Below are positions 34,469 through 43,716 of a DNA stretch of 49,586 nucleotides, one piece after another (position 1 is the stretch's first letter; each line of letters opens with the position of its first letter). The stretch lies in contig CAMCWI010000003.1 of NCBI GenBank assembly GCA_945882065.1, positions 1 to 49,586 of the forward strand. The letters are read 5' to 3'. A program made the position numbers and the translations under genes. Below the pieces are notes generated by a model. That model was not told the origin of the DNA, ran no database searches, and saw nothing but the letters and a program-made list of their open reading frames with translations. This DNA comes from Akkermansia muciniphila. Its GTDB lineage: Bacteria; Verrucomicrobiota; Verrucomicrobiia; Limisphaerales; JADLHS01.

Positions 34469-36412
34469 TCACTCCGTTGTTACAAACGGCGGCATCGGAC
34501 AATCCAGTGTTTCTGCGATGCCGCGAAGAAGTTCTGCTTCGTTTTCCTGAATCACGCCATCCGCACCGACAACGCGGACGCAGGCTTCGAGCAGATTCTT
34601 TTTAATCTGCGGCACAGCCAAACCGAGACGGTCGAGCGAATCGTTGATCTCGTTCAGCCCGCACTCTTCGCGCGACAGCAACCTTAGCGGCACGCCGGCC
34701 GGGCGGATATAAGGTGCGCCAGATTGAAATGCTTTTGCGATCTCACCGGGATCGGTCTGCCCTGTGTGAGCGAGCGCGGACAGGAGTAATTCACAATCAG
34801 GTGCGAGCGGCCTGATGGTGTAATACTGCGTGGCGGGCGGCTTCGCACGGGTGAAGTGCGGCTCAAGTTGGTGACGGATGATTTTCTGTAGGACAAATTC
34901 AAACAGCACGATTTGTTCGTCGCTTTCGATCAGCCAAGTCAGCGTGGCAGAAAATTTCTGGAATTGATCCACGCCCAGTTGTCGCAACGCAGGCAAAGCC
35001 AGATTCACGAGCGGCAAGCGCGAACGTTGGACGACAGCGGAAACTTCCGGCCACAGTGCTGCGATCTGTTCGCGCATCGCTGGACCAGCGGCCTTCGCCA
35101 ACTCATCAAGCTGCTTGGTGTGTAAGGATTCGTTGTCGCTCAGAATTAAAGAGTAGAGCAGGGCGCATGCGCCTTGTGGATTCCGCGCTGCCATGACGAT
35201 GTTTTCCGGTAGAGACTCGCGGAACTCCACTGCATACCGCAGATGCAGCGGCGTGGGATTGCCGATGTTGGGCATCACGCTCGACGCTTGGATGACGGCT
35301 GCTACTCCAGCAAGTCCAGCCGCGTCCGTCGGAAATCCGGGAATGATCGGCGGCATCGCAGAACGGCGCGCGGGCTTCTTGTTGTCCAGTTCTTCTTCCA
35401 CCACTTCGTCCGCTGGTTGGGGAAATTTTCCGTCCCAGTACGGCTCAATAGCCTTGATACGTTCTTGAAGCGGCGGATGCGTGGCGAACGCATTGAACAA
35501 AGAACTCTTAATCGCATTGCCAAAAAACATGTGGCTCGCTTCGGTGGCGTGTTCGTTTTCAATCTGTGAACCTGCGTGAGCGGCGCCGATTTTCTGGAGC
35601 GCACCGGAAAGTCCGTCGGGGTTGCGCGTGAATTGAACCGCTGAAGCATCGGCGAGAAATTCCCGCTGCCGACTGATTGCCGCTTGGATGAGTTGACCAA
35701 ACAAGTAGCCGACTCCGCCCAGAACCAGCAGCACCAAGCCCAGCAATGGCAGGGGATTCTTATCGCGACCATTGCCCCGCGACCGCAGCAATGCGCGTCC
35801 AATGACAGTCAGACACACGATGCCGAAGATGATTCCCATCAAGCGCAGATTGATCCGCATGTCGCCGTTGAGAATGTGGCTGAACTCGTGGCCGATGACG
35901 CCCTGCAACTCATCGCGCTTGAGCGTCGTGATGCAGCCGCGCGTCACGCCGATGGCGGCATCGTTGATGTTATGTCCAGCGGCGAAGGCGTTGATGCCTT
36001 CTTCTCCGTCCATTACATAGACCTTTGGCACGGGCACGCCCGATGCGATGGCCATCTCCTCAACCACGTTCAACAACTTCCGTTCGTGCGGATCGCTTGT
36101 GGTTGTATCAATCAATCGTCCACCGAGCGATTCCGCCACCGCACTGCCGCCGCTGGAGAGTTGCATTGTCTTGAACAAACTCCCACCAATGATGACCGCT
36201 AGCGTTCCGCCAGCGGCGTACAGAAAGATTGTAGCGTTCCAGAGTGAAAATGCCGGGGCGGGACCGCGATGCTTGTAGTTCGACGCGCCATGAAACATGA
36301 ACAGCGAGGCGAAGTAGATGCTCACCACGATCAGCACGACCGCGATGACGAAGTAGAACACGAGCAACTTCGTGTTCTTGCGGGCTTTGTCCTGACGCTC
36401 GAAGAAATCCAT
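34469..36412 (-). CDS. M48 family metalloprotease with long C-terminal extension
   Basis: 647 residues. Two transmembrane helices near the N-terminus (16-38 and 59-80), followed by the M48/HtpX-type peptidase core: zinc motif HEFSH at 175-179 within GVIGHEFSHILNGDM and the second helix ending with the metal-ligand Glu in REFLADASAVQFTRNPDGLSGAL. Two more transmembrane helices are near 190-245. After about residue 345 a soluble extension of 300 residues follows, whose last 60 residues (ACVRVVGADGVIQENEAELLRGI) resemble a TerB-like helical domain. HtpX-type proteases degrade misfolded membrane proteins. LemA lies upstream, a common pairing. Start ATG is preferred by the membrane topology. Confidence 0.85.
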   Translation of the reverse strand: MDFFERQDKARKNTKLLVFYFVIAVVLIVVSIYFASLFMFHGASNYKHRGPAPAFSLWNATIFLYAAGGTLAVIIGGSLFKTMQLSSGGSAVAESLGGRLIDTTTSDPHERKLLNVVEEMAIASGVPVPKVYVMDGEEGINAFAAGHNINDAAIGVTRGCITTLKRDELQGVIGHEFSHILNGDMRINLRLMGIIFGIVCLTVIGRALLRSRGNGRDKNPLPLLGLVLLVLGGVGYLFGQLIQAAISRQREFLADASAVQFTRNPDGLSGALQKIGAAHAGSQIENEHATEASHMFFGNAIKSSLFNAFATHPPLQERIKAIEPYWDGKFPQPADEVVEEELDNKKPARRSAMPPIIPGFPTDAAGLAGVAAVIQASSVMPNIGNPTPLHLRYAVEFRESLPENIVMAARNPQGACALLYSLILSDNESLHTKQLDELAKAAGPAMREQIAALWPEVSAVVQRSRLPLVNLALPALRQLGVDQFQKFSATLTWLIESDEQIVLFEFVLQKIIRHQLEPHFTRAKPPATQYYTIRPLAPDCELLLSALAHTGQTDPGEIAKAFQSGAPYIRPAGVPLRLLSREECGLNEINDSLDRLGLAVPQIKKNLLEACVRVVGADGVIQENEAELLRGIAETLDCPMPPFVTTE

Positions 36413-36423
36413 GATTTTATTGG

Positions 36424-36515
36424 GTAGCAGCCGACGTGAGTCGGCTCTGGCTAAAATCCAGACGCAAACTCCAAACCAGACAGAGCCTCTCCCGCATGGC
36501 GGGATTGGCTGCTAC
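36424..36515. repeat. Inverted repeat element between LemA and M48 genes
   Basis: Terminal inverted repeats GTAGCAGCC (36424-36432) and GGCTGCTAC (36507-36515), with two inner hairpins: CCGAC-GTGA-GTCGG at about 36431-36444 and CCCGC-ATG-GCGGG at about 36491-36503. So each end carries a hairpin inside a terminal repeat, as in the elements at 45902-46019 and 49439-49544, but with other words. Confidence 0.75.
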
Positions 36516-36522
36516 AATTCAA

Positions 36523-37122
36523 TCAGAACGTCACCTTCACAGCTTCGCGCTGTTCCGGCACTTCCACCTTGAACGATTCCGCCGGGCCGAAGTTGAACAT
36601 GCCAGCTATGATATTCGTGGGAAACACTTCGCGCGCCGTGTTGTAGCCCATCACGCTGTCGTTATAAGCCTGACGCGCGAACGACACCTTGTTTTCCGTG
36701 GAGGTCAATTCTTCCATGAGTTGATTCATAGACGTGTTGGCCTTGAGATCAGGATACGCTTCCGTGAGCGCGAACAATTTGCCGAGTGACGCACCGAGCG
36801 CGCCTTCTGCGTTAGACAAAGCCTTCATCGCTTCGGGATCGCCGGGATTGCCGGAAACTTTGTTGTTGGCGGAGTAAGCCGAGTTGCGCGCGGCGATGAC
36901 GGCTTCCAGCGTGCCGCGTTCGTGCTTGAGATAACCCTTGGTGGTCTCGACGAGATTCGGGATCAGGTCATAACGCCGCTTCAACTGCACATCAATCTGT
37001 GCCCACGCGTTCTTGAAGCGATTGCGTAGCGCCACTAGGCCATTGTATTTGCCGATGATGAACAACGCGACCACGACAATCAAACCAACAACGACCAGCA
37101 AACCGATAATCAGTGGATTCAT
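36523..37122 (-). CDS. lemA: LemA family protein
   Basis: 199 residues. N-terminal transmembrane helix (IIGLLVVVGLIVVVALFIIG) and then the LemA helical domain: NRFKNAWAQIDVQLKRRYDLIPNLVETTKGYLKHERGTLEAV, with ARNSAYSANN and ending SFKVEVPEQREAVKVTF. LemA proteins are membrane-anchored, of poorly known function, and often lie beside an M48/HtpX peptidase gene, as here. Start ATG 37122 is chosen because it opens directly with the membrane helix; an ATG at 37185 would add 21 residues. Confidence 0.9.
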   Translation of the reverse strand: MNPLIIGLLVVVGLIVVVALFIIGKYNGLVALRNRFKNAWAQIDVQLKRRYDLIPNLVETTKGYLKHERGTLEAVIAARNSAYSANNKVSGNPGDPEAMKALSNAEGALGASLGKLFALTEAYPDLKANTSMNQLMEELTSTENKVSFARQAYNDSVMGYNTAREVFPTNIIAGMFNFGPAESFKVEVPEQREAVKVTF

Positions 37123-37542
37123 ATCTATTCTTTGTTTGTTGTTAACCGACGCATGAGAACTAGGGCAAACGCGGGAATGAGGCAATTACAAATTCGGGAA
37201 GGTATTCAAGCCGGTCGTAAAACACCGCCCCAGATTGTCCCGGAGGGACAAAACATGAATGACCGTGGTGGATAGCCCACGGTTTGTACGGACTAAACTC
37301 GGAAGACAACGTCCCGGGGCAGGGTCGAGATGCGCTCTATTTGACAGGGTGTGATTCAACTCGGGTGAGGCTAATCATCTGACTGAATTGGTAGGGCGCG
37401 GCACTCCGTGCGCGCCGTCGTCTGCGAGGGAAACCGCTTCGCCGAAGCCTCTCAAAAACTGAGATGCGTGTTGAGTGATTTTGAATACGCCCAAGCTTGA
37501 AATCGTCGGAGCGTGTCGTCAGACTCAGATTACTTTTAGCAC
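37123..37542. repeat. 420-base spacer holding palindromic repeats
   Basis: Three hairpins are visible: GTCCC-GGA-GGGAC (37237-37249), CCGTGG with CCACGG (37263-37282), and GGCGCG...CGCGCC (37395-37416, one bulge). Several such units recur in genomes of this group by my recollection. No gene is supported; promoters of lemA and the PSD1 gene must lie here but cannot be placed. Confidence 0.6.
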
Positions 37543-40500
37543 ATGCGTCACGGACTATTGAAATTTGTTGTCGGTTGGATTGTTGCGAACTGCGCGGTTG
37601 AGTTGATGGCGGCCAGCAAACCGTCGCCGATTGAATACAACCGCGACGTGCGCCCGATCCTGGCGGAGAATTGTTTCGTCTGTCACGGCCCGGATTCGGC
37701 GTCCCGCAAGGCGAAACTGCGGCTCGATAGTTTTGAGAACGCCACGGTGAAGACCGAGGACGGCGTCTCCATCATCGCTCCCGGAAAGCCGAACGAGAGC
37801 GACGTCGTCCGACGTATCTTCGATGAGGGCGATGATCTCATGCCGCCTGCGGATTCGCACAAGGTTCTCACCTCGCAGCAAAAGGAAATACTCAAACGCT
37901 GGATCGCCGAGGGCGCGAAATTTCAGCCGCATTGGTCGTTCATCGCGCCGGTGAAAGCTCTGTTGCCGCCGGTCAAGAACTCGAAGTGGGTTCGCAACCC
38001 GATTGATGGCTTCATTCTTGCGCGGCTCGAAAAGGAAAAGTTCAAGCCCGCGCCGGAAGCAGATCGGCGCACGCTCGCCCGACGGTTGAGTTATGATCTT
38101 ACCGGTTTGCCGCCGAAGCCGGAGGAGGTCGAGGCGTTCGTCGCGGACAAATCTCCTGACGCATACGAGAAGCTCGTGGATCGTTGGATCGCGACGCCGA
38201 GTTGGGGCGAGCATCGCGGGCGATACTGGTTGGACGCGGCGCGTTACGCGGACACGCACGGGATTCATTTCGACAATTACCGCGAGATGTGGACGTATCG
38301 CGACTGGGTGATCAACGCATTCAACAAAAACATGCCGTTCGATCAATTCACCGTGGAGCAGCTCGCGGGTGATCTGCTTCCGAAAGCCACGCTCGAACAG
38401 AAAACCGCGAGCGGCTTCAACCGTTGCAACATCACGAGCAATGAGGGCGGCGCGATTGCTGAAGAATATCTCGTTCTTTACGCGCGTGACCGAACGGATA
38501 CCACATCGCAAGTCTGGCTGGGGCTGACGGCGGGTTGCGCGGTCTGTCACGATCACAAGTATGATCCGCTCTCGCAGAAGGAATTTTACCAACTCTCAGC
38601 ATTCTTCAACAACACGACACAAAACGCGATGGACGGAAACCGCAAGGACACGCCACCTGTCCTGATCGTCGCCAAGCCCGGCGAGCAGCCGCGCTGGGAC
38701 GCGTTGCTGGGCGAGGTGAAAGACGCGGAAAATCGCGTGGAACAACGCAAGAAAAATGCGCGACTCGATTACGAATCGTGGATGGCGAAACCGGACATGT
38801 CGAAGTTGGATGCCCGCGTGACGAGCGAACAACTGGTGTTTCACGCTGAGTTGTCCGCGGGCGAAACGAACGTGCTTCGGACGAAAGTCGCAGGCGAGGA
38901 ACGGTTGATCACACTCGCGACCAACGCAGCAGCGCAGGGCGGCGTGATCGCGGAGAAGGCTTACACTGTGAGCGGCAATGGCACGCCGACGATTACTGAC
39001 GTGGGTAATTTCGAGCGCACGAATCAATTCACACTTATGGCGTGGGTGAAACTGACGGGTGACGACGGCGGCGCCGTGTTCTCTCGCATGTCGGCCAAGG
39101 GAAACAACTATCGCGGTTGGGATTTGTGGATTGAGGGAGGGACTCCGGGGATTCATCTGGTGCATGAGTGGCCGGGTGACGCGCTCAAGGTGATGGCGAA
39201 AAAACAATTGCCCAAGGATGCGTGGAATCATGTGGCGGTGACCTACGACGGAACATCGAAGGCGAAGGGCGTGAAGATTTACGTGAATGGCGAGTTGCAG
39301 AGAATGGACAAGAACACTGAGACGCTCAAGAGCAGTGTCCGCACGGAATCGCCGTTCAAGATCGGTGAACGTGATGGTTCTGCGCGTTTGGAGAATGCGG
39401 GGTTGCAGGACCTGCGGATTTTTGGGCGCGTTCTGAAACCGGAGGAAGTGCGCGACATCGCAAACTTTTCACGTCTCAGGTGGATCGTCTCCAAACCGGT
39501 CGAGTCGCGCACCAGTGCCGAGAGTGAGGAAGTATTTCCCCCGTGGCTTGCGACGCTGGATTCGGTGCATATCGAACTGGTCGCCAACCGGGACAAACTC
39601 AAAGCGGAAGCCGATGCCATCAAACTGCGCGGCACGGTGGCGCATGTGATGAACGAACGCGAGTCGCCCGCCGAGGCGTATCTCTTGTTCCGTGGCGAAT
39701 ACGATCAGCGTCGTGACAAGGTGATGCCCGAAACGCCGAAAGTTTTTCCGCCCATGCCCGCTGATCTGCCGCGCAATCGCGTTGGTTTCGCGAAATGGCT
39801 CGTTCGCCCTGAGCATCCACTTACCGCGCGCGTCACGGTGAACCGCTATTGGCAGGAATTGTTCGGCACGGGGTTGGTGCTGACCTCTGGCGATTTTGGA
39901 ATCGCAGGGGAGATGCCGTCACACCCGGAGTTGCTCGACTGGCTGGCGGTGGAATTTCGCGATGGCGGCTGGGATGTTAAAAAGTTTTTCCGATTGCTCG
40001 TCACCTCGGCGACGTATCGGCAATCCGCCTTGCACTCGCCGGAGAAACTTTCGCGCGATCCGGAGAATCGGTTGCTTGCGCACGGCCCTCGATTCCGCAT
40101 GGATGCTGAGATGATGCGCGACACCGCACTAGCCGCGAGCGGATTGCTCACGCCGAAGATCGGCGGGCCTAGCGTGAAGCCATATCAGCCCGACGGTGTG
40201 TGGGAAGCCGTGGCGATGCCAGAGAGCGACACCAAATCCTACAAGCGCGACACGGGAGAAAATCTTTACCGGCGCAGCATGTACACGTTCTGGAAGCGCG
40301 CCGCGCCGCCCGCCTCGATGGATATCCTGAACGCGCCGAACCGCGAGACTTGCACGGTGCGTCGTGAGCGAACGTCCACGCCGATCCAGGCACTCGTGAC
40401 GCTGAATGATCCGCAATTCGTCGAGGCGGCGCGGAATCTTGCCGAGCGTACGCTAAAACAGGGTGGAGATAAGGACGCGGCGCGCATTGATTTCATGGCG

Positions 40501-40722
40501 GAGCGGTTGATTGCGCGACCGCTGAACACGGCGGAGAAACGAATTGTCACTGGCGGGCTGAAGGATTTGCTCGCGCACTACAAGTCGTCGCCCAAGGATG
40601 CGGAGGCGTTGGTTGCTGTGGGTGAATCGAAAGCCGACGCAACACTCGACAAGCCGACGCTCGCCGCCTACACGATGGTGGCAAATCAATTGTTGAATCT
40701 GGATGAAGTGCTGAACAAATGA
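37543..40722 (+). CDS. PSD1-type protein: planctomycete cytochrome C, DUF1549, LamG-like and DUF1553 domains
   Basis: 1059 residues. Signal region (1-23), then a PSCyt1 segment with a c-type haem motif CFVCH (44-48) in ILAENCFVCHGPD. DUF1549 follows (about 130-350: PIDGFILARLEKEKFKPAPEAD, RWIATPSWGEHRGRYWLDAARYADTHG and GCAVCHDHKYDPLSQKEFY, which has a second CxxCH). A LamG-type concanavalin fold (about 470-640: FTLMAWVKLTGDDGGAVFSR, NHVAVTYDGTSKAKGVKIYVNG) and DUF1553 (about 770-1000: VNRYWQELFGTGLVLTSGDFGIAG) complete it. These proteins are exported and widespread in Planctomycetes and Verrucomicrobia; they are thought to help degrade sulfated polysaccharides or sense redox, but no activity is proven. 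The DUF1501 partner gene follows. Confidence 0.9.
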   Translation: MRHGLLKFVVGWIVANCAVELMAASKPSPIEYNRDVRPILAENCFVCHGPDSASRKAKLRLDSFENATVKTEDGVSIIAPGKPNESDVVRRIFDEGDDLMPPADSHKVLTSQQKEILKRWIAEGAKFQPHWSFIAPVKALLPPVKNSKWVRNPIDGFILARLEKEKFKPAPEADRRTLARRLSYDLTGLPPKPEEVEAFVADKSPDAYEKLVDRWIATPSWGEHRGRYWLDAARYADTHGIHFDNYREMWTYRDWVINAFNKNMPFDQFTVEQLAGDLLPKATLEQKTASGFNRCNITSNEGGAIAEEYLVLYARDRTDTTSQVWLGLTAGCAVCHDHKYDPLSQKEFYQLSAFFNNTTQNAMDGNRKDTPPVLIVAKPGEQPRWDALLGEVKDAENRVEQRKKNARLDYESWMAKPDMSKLDARVTSEQLVFHAELSAGETNVLRTKVAGEERLITLATNAAAQGGVIAEKAYTVSGNGTPTITDVGNFERTNQFTLMAWVKLTGDDGGAVFSRMSAKGNNYRGWDLWIEGGTPGIHLVHEWPGDALKVMAKKQLPKDAWNHVAVTYDGTSKAKGVKIYVNGELQRMDKNTETLKSSVRTESPFKIGERDGSARLENAGLQDLRIFGRVLKPEEVRDIANFSRLRWIVSKPVESRTSAESEEVFPPWLATLDSVHIELVANRDKLKAEADAIKLRGTVAHVMNERESPAEAYLLFRGEYDQRRDKVMPETPKVFPPMPADLPRNRVGFAKWLVRPEHPLTARVTVNRYWQELFGTGLVLTSGDFGIAGEMPSHPELLDWLAVEFRDGGWDVKKFFRLLVTSATYRQSALHSPEKLSRDPENRLLAHGPRFRMDAEMMRDTALAASGLLTPKIGGPSVKPYQPDGVWEAVAMPESDTKSYKRDTGENLYRRSMYTFWKRAAPPASMDILNAPNRETCTVRRERTSTPIQALVTLNDPQFVEAARNLAERTLKQGGDKDAARIDFMAERLIARPLNTAEKRIVTGGLKDLLAHYKSSPKDAEALVAVGESKADATLDKPTLAAYTMVANQLLNLDEVLNK

Positions 40723-40733
40723 AATTCCAAGGA

Positions 40734-40850
40734 CCAACATCCAAAATCCAGAGAAGCACCAAGCCTCAACGTCCAAACAGCCCAAACAGTTCGCTTGGAG
40801 CTTGGTATTTGATACTTCTCTGGATGTTGGAGCTTGGTGCTTGGAGCTTT
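40734..40850. repeat. Inverted repeat between the PSD1 and DUF1501 genes
   Basis: Exact arms: ATCCAGAGAAG (40746-40756) against CTTCTCTGGAT (40815-40825) and CCAACATCC (40734-40742) against GGATGTTGG (40822-40830). The words CAAGCACC/GGTGCTTG and CAAGCTCC/GGAGCTTG surround them. This reaches to within six bases of the DUF1501 start, so it overlaps the ribosome-binding region. Confidence 0.8.
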
Positions 40851-40855
40851 TCCCT

Positions 40856-42361
40856 ATGAACCCCTTTCCCAACTTCACCCCGCACCCATTGTTCAAAGAC
40901 TACGTCCGTTCGGAAACGCGCCGCCAGTTCCTGCGGCGCGGCGCGAACTTTCTCGGCACGGCGGCACTCGCTGCACTTGCGCCCAACATGCTTTTCGGCG
41001 GTGAGAAGAAAAATGATTCCGCGCCGTCCATGCAGGACGTGATGAAAGCCATCGGACCGCACTTTCCGCCCAAGGCGAAGCGCGTTATCTATCTCCATAT
41101 GGTCGGCGGGCCGTCTCAGGTGGATTTGTTCGATCACAAGCCGGTGATGAATGATTGGTTTGACAAGGAATTGCCGGACACCATTCGCATGGGGCAACGA
41201 TTGACCGGGATGACGAGCGGACAAAAACGTTTTCCCGTTGCGCCGTCGAAATACAAATTTGAGAAGCGCGGCAAGAACGGGATGTGGGTTTCCGAACTGC
41301 TTCCGTGGACGGCGAAGATGGTGGACGATCTGACGTTCATCCGCTCAATGCACACCGAGGCGATCAATCACGAACCCGCCATCACCTACATGCAGACGGG
41401 CAACATGGTCACGGGGCGACCGTGTCTCGGCTCGTGGGTCTCGTATGGGCTGGGTTCGATGAATGAAAACCTGCCGACGTTCGTGGTGCTGGTCGCCAAG
41501 CCGAGCAACACCGAGCAGATTCAAGCCATCTCCGCGCGGCTGTGGTCATCAGGTTATCTTTCGGGAGAACACGCGGGGGTTTCCTTCCGCTCGGCAGGCG
41601 ATCCGATTTTGTTCATCAACAATCCTGACGGCGTGAACGAAAAGGTGCGGCGCAAAACGCTGGATGGGTTGAAGGCGTTGAACGAAATGAATTATCGCGA
41701 AGTCGGCGATCCTGAAACGCACACGCGCATCCAGCAGTATGAATTGGCGTTCCGTATGCAGGCCAGCGTGCCGGAACTCACGGCCATCACGAACGAGCCG
41801 GAATCCACCTACACGCTCTACGGCGAGGACGCAAAGAAGCCCGGCACATTCGCGAACTCAGCGTTGATGGCGCGACGACTCGTGGAGCGCGGCGTGCGCT
41901 TCGTGCAGATTTACCACAACAACTGGGACACGCACTCGAACACGTCGGGCCGGTTGCCGAGCCAGTGCAAGGACGTGGATCAGGCGTGCTACGGATTGAT
42001 CCAGGATTTGAAGGCGCGCGGGATGTACGACGACACACTCGTAGTGTGGGGCGGGGAGTTCGGGCGCACGATCTACACGCAGGGAAATTTGACGAAGGAA
42101 AATTACGGTCGTGACCATCATCCGCGTTGCTTCACGATGTGGATGGCTGGCGGCGGCGCGAAGCCCGGTGCTATCCACGGCGAGACGGACGACTTCAGCT
42201 ACAACATCGTGAAGGACGGCGTCCACATCCGCGACTTCCACGCGACGGTGCTGAATCTGCTCGGCTTCGATCACGAACGCTTCACGCATCGTTATCTCGG
42301 CCTTGATCAGAAACTGACCGGCGTGGAGAAGGCGATGGTGGTGAAGGAATTAATTTCCTGA
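40856..42361 (+). CDS. DUF1501 domain-containing exported protein
   Basis: 501 residues. Near the N-terminus RRQFLRRGANFLGTAALAALAP is a Tat-type signal (RRQFLRR). The remainder is a DUF1501 domain of the alkaline phosphatase/sulfatase superfamily type: YLHMVGGPSQVDLFDHKP, NDWFDKELPDTIR, RSMHTEAINHEPAITYMQTG, FVQIYHNNWDTHSNT and VVWGGEFGRTIYT, with the C-terminal HHPRCFTMWMAGGGAKPG. DUF1501 proteins are almost always encoded beside PSD1-type proteins; the function is not demonstrated, although sulfated-carbohydrate degradation is proposed. It is the second gene of this pair. An ATG 54 bases upstream lies inside the repeat and was rejected. Confidence 0.92.
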   Translation: MNPFPNFTPHPLFKDYVRSETRRQFLRRGANFLGTAALAALAPNMLFGGEKKNDSAPSMQDVMKAIGPHFPPKAKRVIYLHMVGGPSQVDLFDHKPVMNDWFDKELPDTIRMGQRLTGMTSGQKRFPVAPSKYKFEKRGKNGMWVSELLPWTAKMVDDLTFIRSMHTEAINHEPAITYMQTGNMVTGRPCLGSWVSYGLGSMNENLPTFVVLVAKPSNTEQIQAISARLWSSGYLSGEHAGVSFRSAGDPILFINNPDGVNEKVRRKTLDGLKALNEMNYREVGDPETHTRIQQYELAFRMQASVPELTAITNEPESTYTLYGEDAKKPGTFANSALMARRLVERGVRFVQIYHNNWDTHSNTSGRLPSQCKDVDQACYGLIQDLKARGMYDDTLVVWGGEFGRTIYTQGNLTKENYGRDHHPRCFTMWMAGGGAKPGAIHGETDDFSYNIVKDGVHIRDFHATVLNLLGFDHERFTHRYLGLDQKLTGVEKAMVVKELIS

Positions 42362-42375
42362 TTTTTCCGCTCAGT

Positions 42376-42489
42376 CATGGGAATCGCAGGCTTAACGGAG
42401 GATTGGGAATGCGCGACATCCATCAGATCAAGCGCCGCAAACCCAAGCAGCATGTTCTCGATCACATCGAATTGGATTTGGGTGGTTAA
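42376..42489 (+). pseudogene. dinD C-terminal fragment (second remnant)
   Basis: The frame reads HGNRRLNGGLGMRDIHQI and KPKQHVLDHIELDLGG with a stop. Against dinD residues HGYRGLYGGLGMRDI and KPRQQVLDH of the interrupted gene 24 kb away, I count 21 identities in 30 positions. It is only 37 codons long, with no start, and overlaps the tail of the convergent dehydrogenase gene. So the genome has held at least two dinD-type genes. Confidence 0.75.
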
Positions 42490-43481
42490 GTAAAACTCGG
42501 CACGCCGATGTCGGTCATCAAGAGCAAGCCCGGTTGCGCTTTCAGTATGCGAGGTGCCGCGTTCACCAATGAAGCCACCGTTGCTCCGTCGCCTACCACG
42601 CCACCGTTGATGATCATGTTCATCGCGGGTTCACCATCAATCTGACAGGCATCGTGCGGGTTCGGTGCTTGGAGATACATTTTGATGTCGAGCGTGATCT
42701 TCACTTCGCCACGCAAGCGACCCACAGCGAGTTGATGGATGCCGCAACATTGGCCCTTCTTGACGCTGACATGTGGTGTGTGGATGTCTTGTAACGCAAC
42801 CAGCGCTTTGCCGGTCTCGATCAACTCATCCAGTTTCCAGCCGAGGCAATAGGCGATGAGCGCGGCGGATTCTTTCAACCCGGCGTGTCCGGTTTTGCCT
42901 TCGTTGAACAGGCGTTCAAATTCTTCCGGCGCGAGGCCGCTGCCAATTTTCTTTTGCAACGGGCCACGTCGCGTGGTGGCGTCCACGACGCGCTGGACGT
43001 GGACAGCTCGGACGTTGCGGCAAACTCCGGTGAGACAGACGGGCAGCACGTCCATGACGAAACCGGGATTCACACCCGTGCCGAGCACCCGCGCGCGGCC
43101 AGCCTTGCAAGCGGCGTCGAGCTGGGCGGCGAGTTCGGGTTCGCGCAGGGCAGGGTAGAGCAACTCTTCGCACGAAGAGACGACGCTGATGCCGTGGCGC
43201 ACCATCGGTTCGATCTGATCGCAGGCGGCGCGCACTTTGGAGACGGCGGTGTGGAAGATGACGTCGGGTTTGTTTTTCGCGATGAGTTCGTCGAGTGAAC
43301 GATAGACGGGAGCGTTGCCACAGTTCTTGTCGCCTGTGATCTCGGCGAGCGGCTTGCCGATCTTGGAGGGATCAATGTCAATACCTCCGACGATTTCCAC
43401 CCACGGTTTGCTCGCCGCGAGTTTGAGGGTTTCAATGCCGATGGGTCCGAGACCGAACTGTGCGATCTTGATTTTCTTCAT
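42486..43481 (-). CDS. NAD(P)-dependent dehydrogenase, dihydrodipicolinate reductase-like / 2,4-diaminopentanoate dehydrogenase-like
   Basis: 331 residues. Rossmann motif AQFGLGPIGIETLKLA at 6-21 and acidic GGIDIDPSKIGK after strand 2. NAD-binding domain continues to about residue 140 (HTAVSKVRAACDQIEPMVRHGISVVSSCEELLYP); the C-terminal domain includes GTGVNPGFVMDVLPVCLTG. This pattern matches the dihydrodipicolinate reductase superfamily member that acts on 2,4-diaminopentanoate or a related amino ketone/amino acid, but the substrate is not visible. Start ATG 43481 opens the Rossmann fold (MKKIKIAQFG). It ends at the dinD fragment. Confidence 0.75.
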   Translation of the reverse strand: MKKIKIAQFGLGPIGIETLKLAASKPWVEIVGGIDIDPSKIGKPLAEITGDKNCGNAPVYRSLDELIAKNKPDVIFHTAVSKVRAACDQIEPMVRHGISVVSSCEELLYPALREPELAAQLDAACKAGRARVLGTGVNPGFVMDVLPVCLTGVCRNVRAVHVQRVVDATTRRGPLQKKIGSGLAPEEFERLFNEGKTGHAGLKESAALIAYCLGWKLDELIETGKALVALQDIHTPHVSVKKGQCCGIHQLAVGRLRGEVKITLDIKMYLQAPNPHDACQIDGEPAMNMIINGGVVGDGATVASLVNAAPRILKAQPGLLLMTDIGVPSFT

Positions 43482-43559
43482 CGAGGGAAAGCTTTGCTGG
43501 TTGAAGTGGTTTTCAAAAGCCTGAACTTTCATGATCAAAGGTCACACGCCGCCTCTAAA

Positions 43560-43695
43560 CATGTCGCGCCGACGGCGCTGGGATGGGTGAGCGCGGGTGG
43601 GATGGAAGTTCAGCCGTCCCTGCCGGGCTTGAATTGCGCCGCACCAAACCCGGCGTTAAAACGCCGGGCTATTGTCATTTGTCCCTTCGGAACAA
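43560..43695. repeat. Palindromic repeat in the 235-base spacer
   Basis: A perfect 8-bp hairpin CCCGGCGT-TAAA-ACGCCGGG (43649-43668) is followed by ATTGTCATTTGTCCC. A second palindrome CGCCGACGGCG is at about 43567-43577, and CCGTCCCTGCCGGGC lies between. No T-run follows the stem, so it is a repeat unit and not an obvious terminator. Confidence 0.6.
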
Positions 43696-43716
43696 TCTGC
43701 ACGTTCGCTGGTGATT

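Noticed and set aside
43649..43668. Terminator for the dehydrogenase gene
   Set aside because: The stem is strong but no T-run follows on either strand; it belongs to a repeat.
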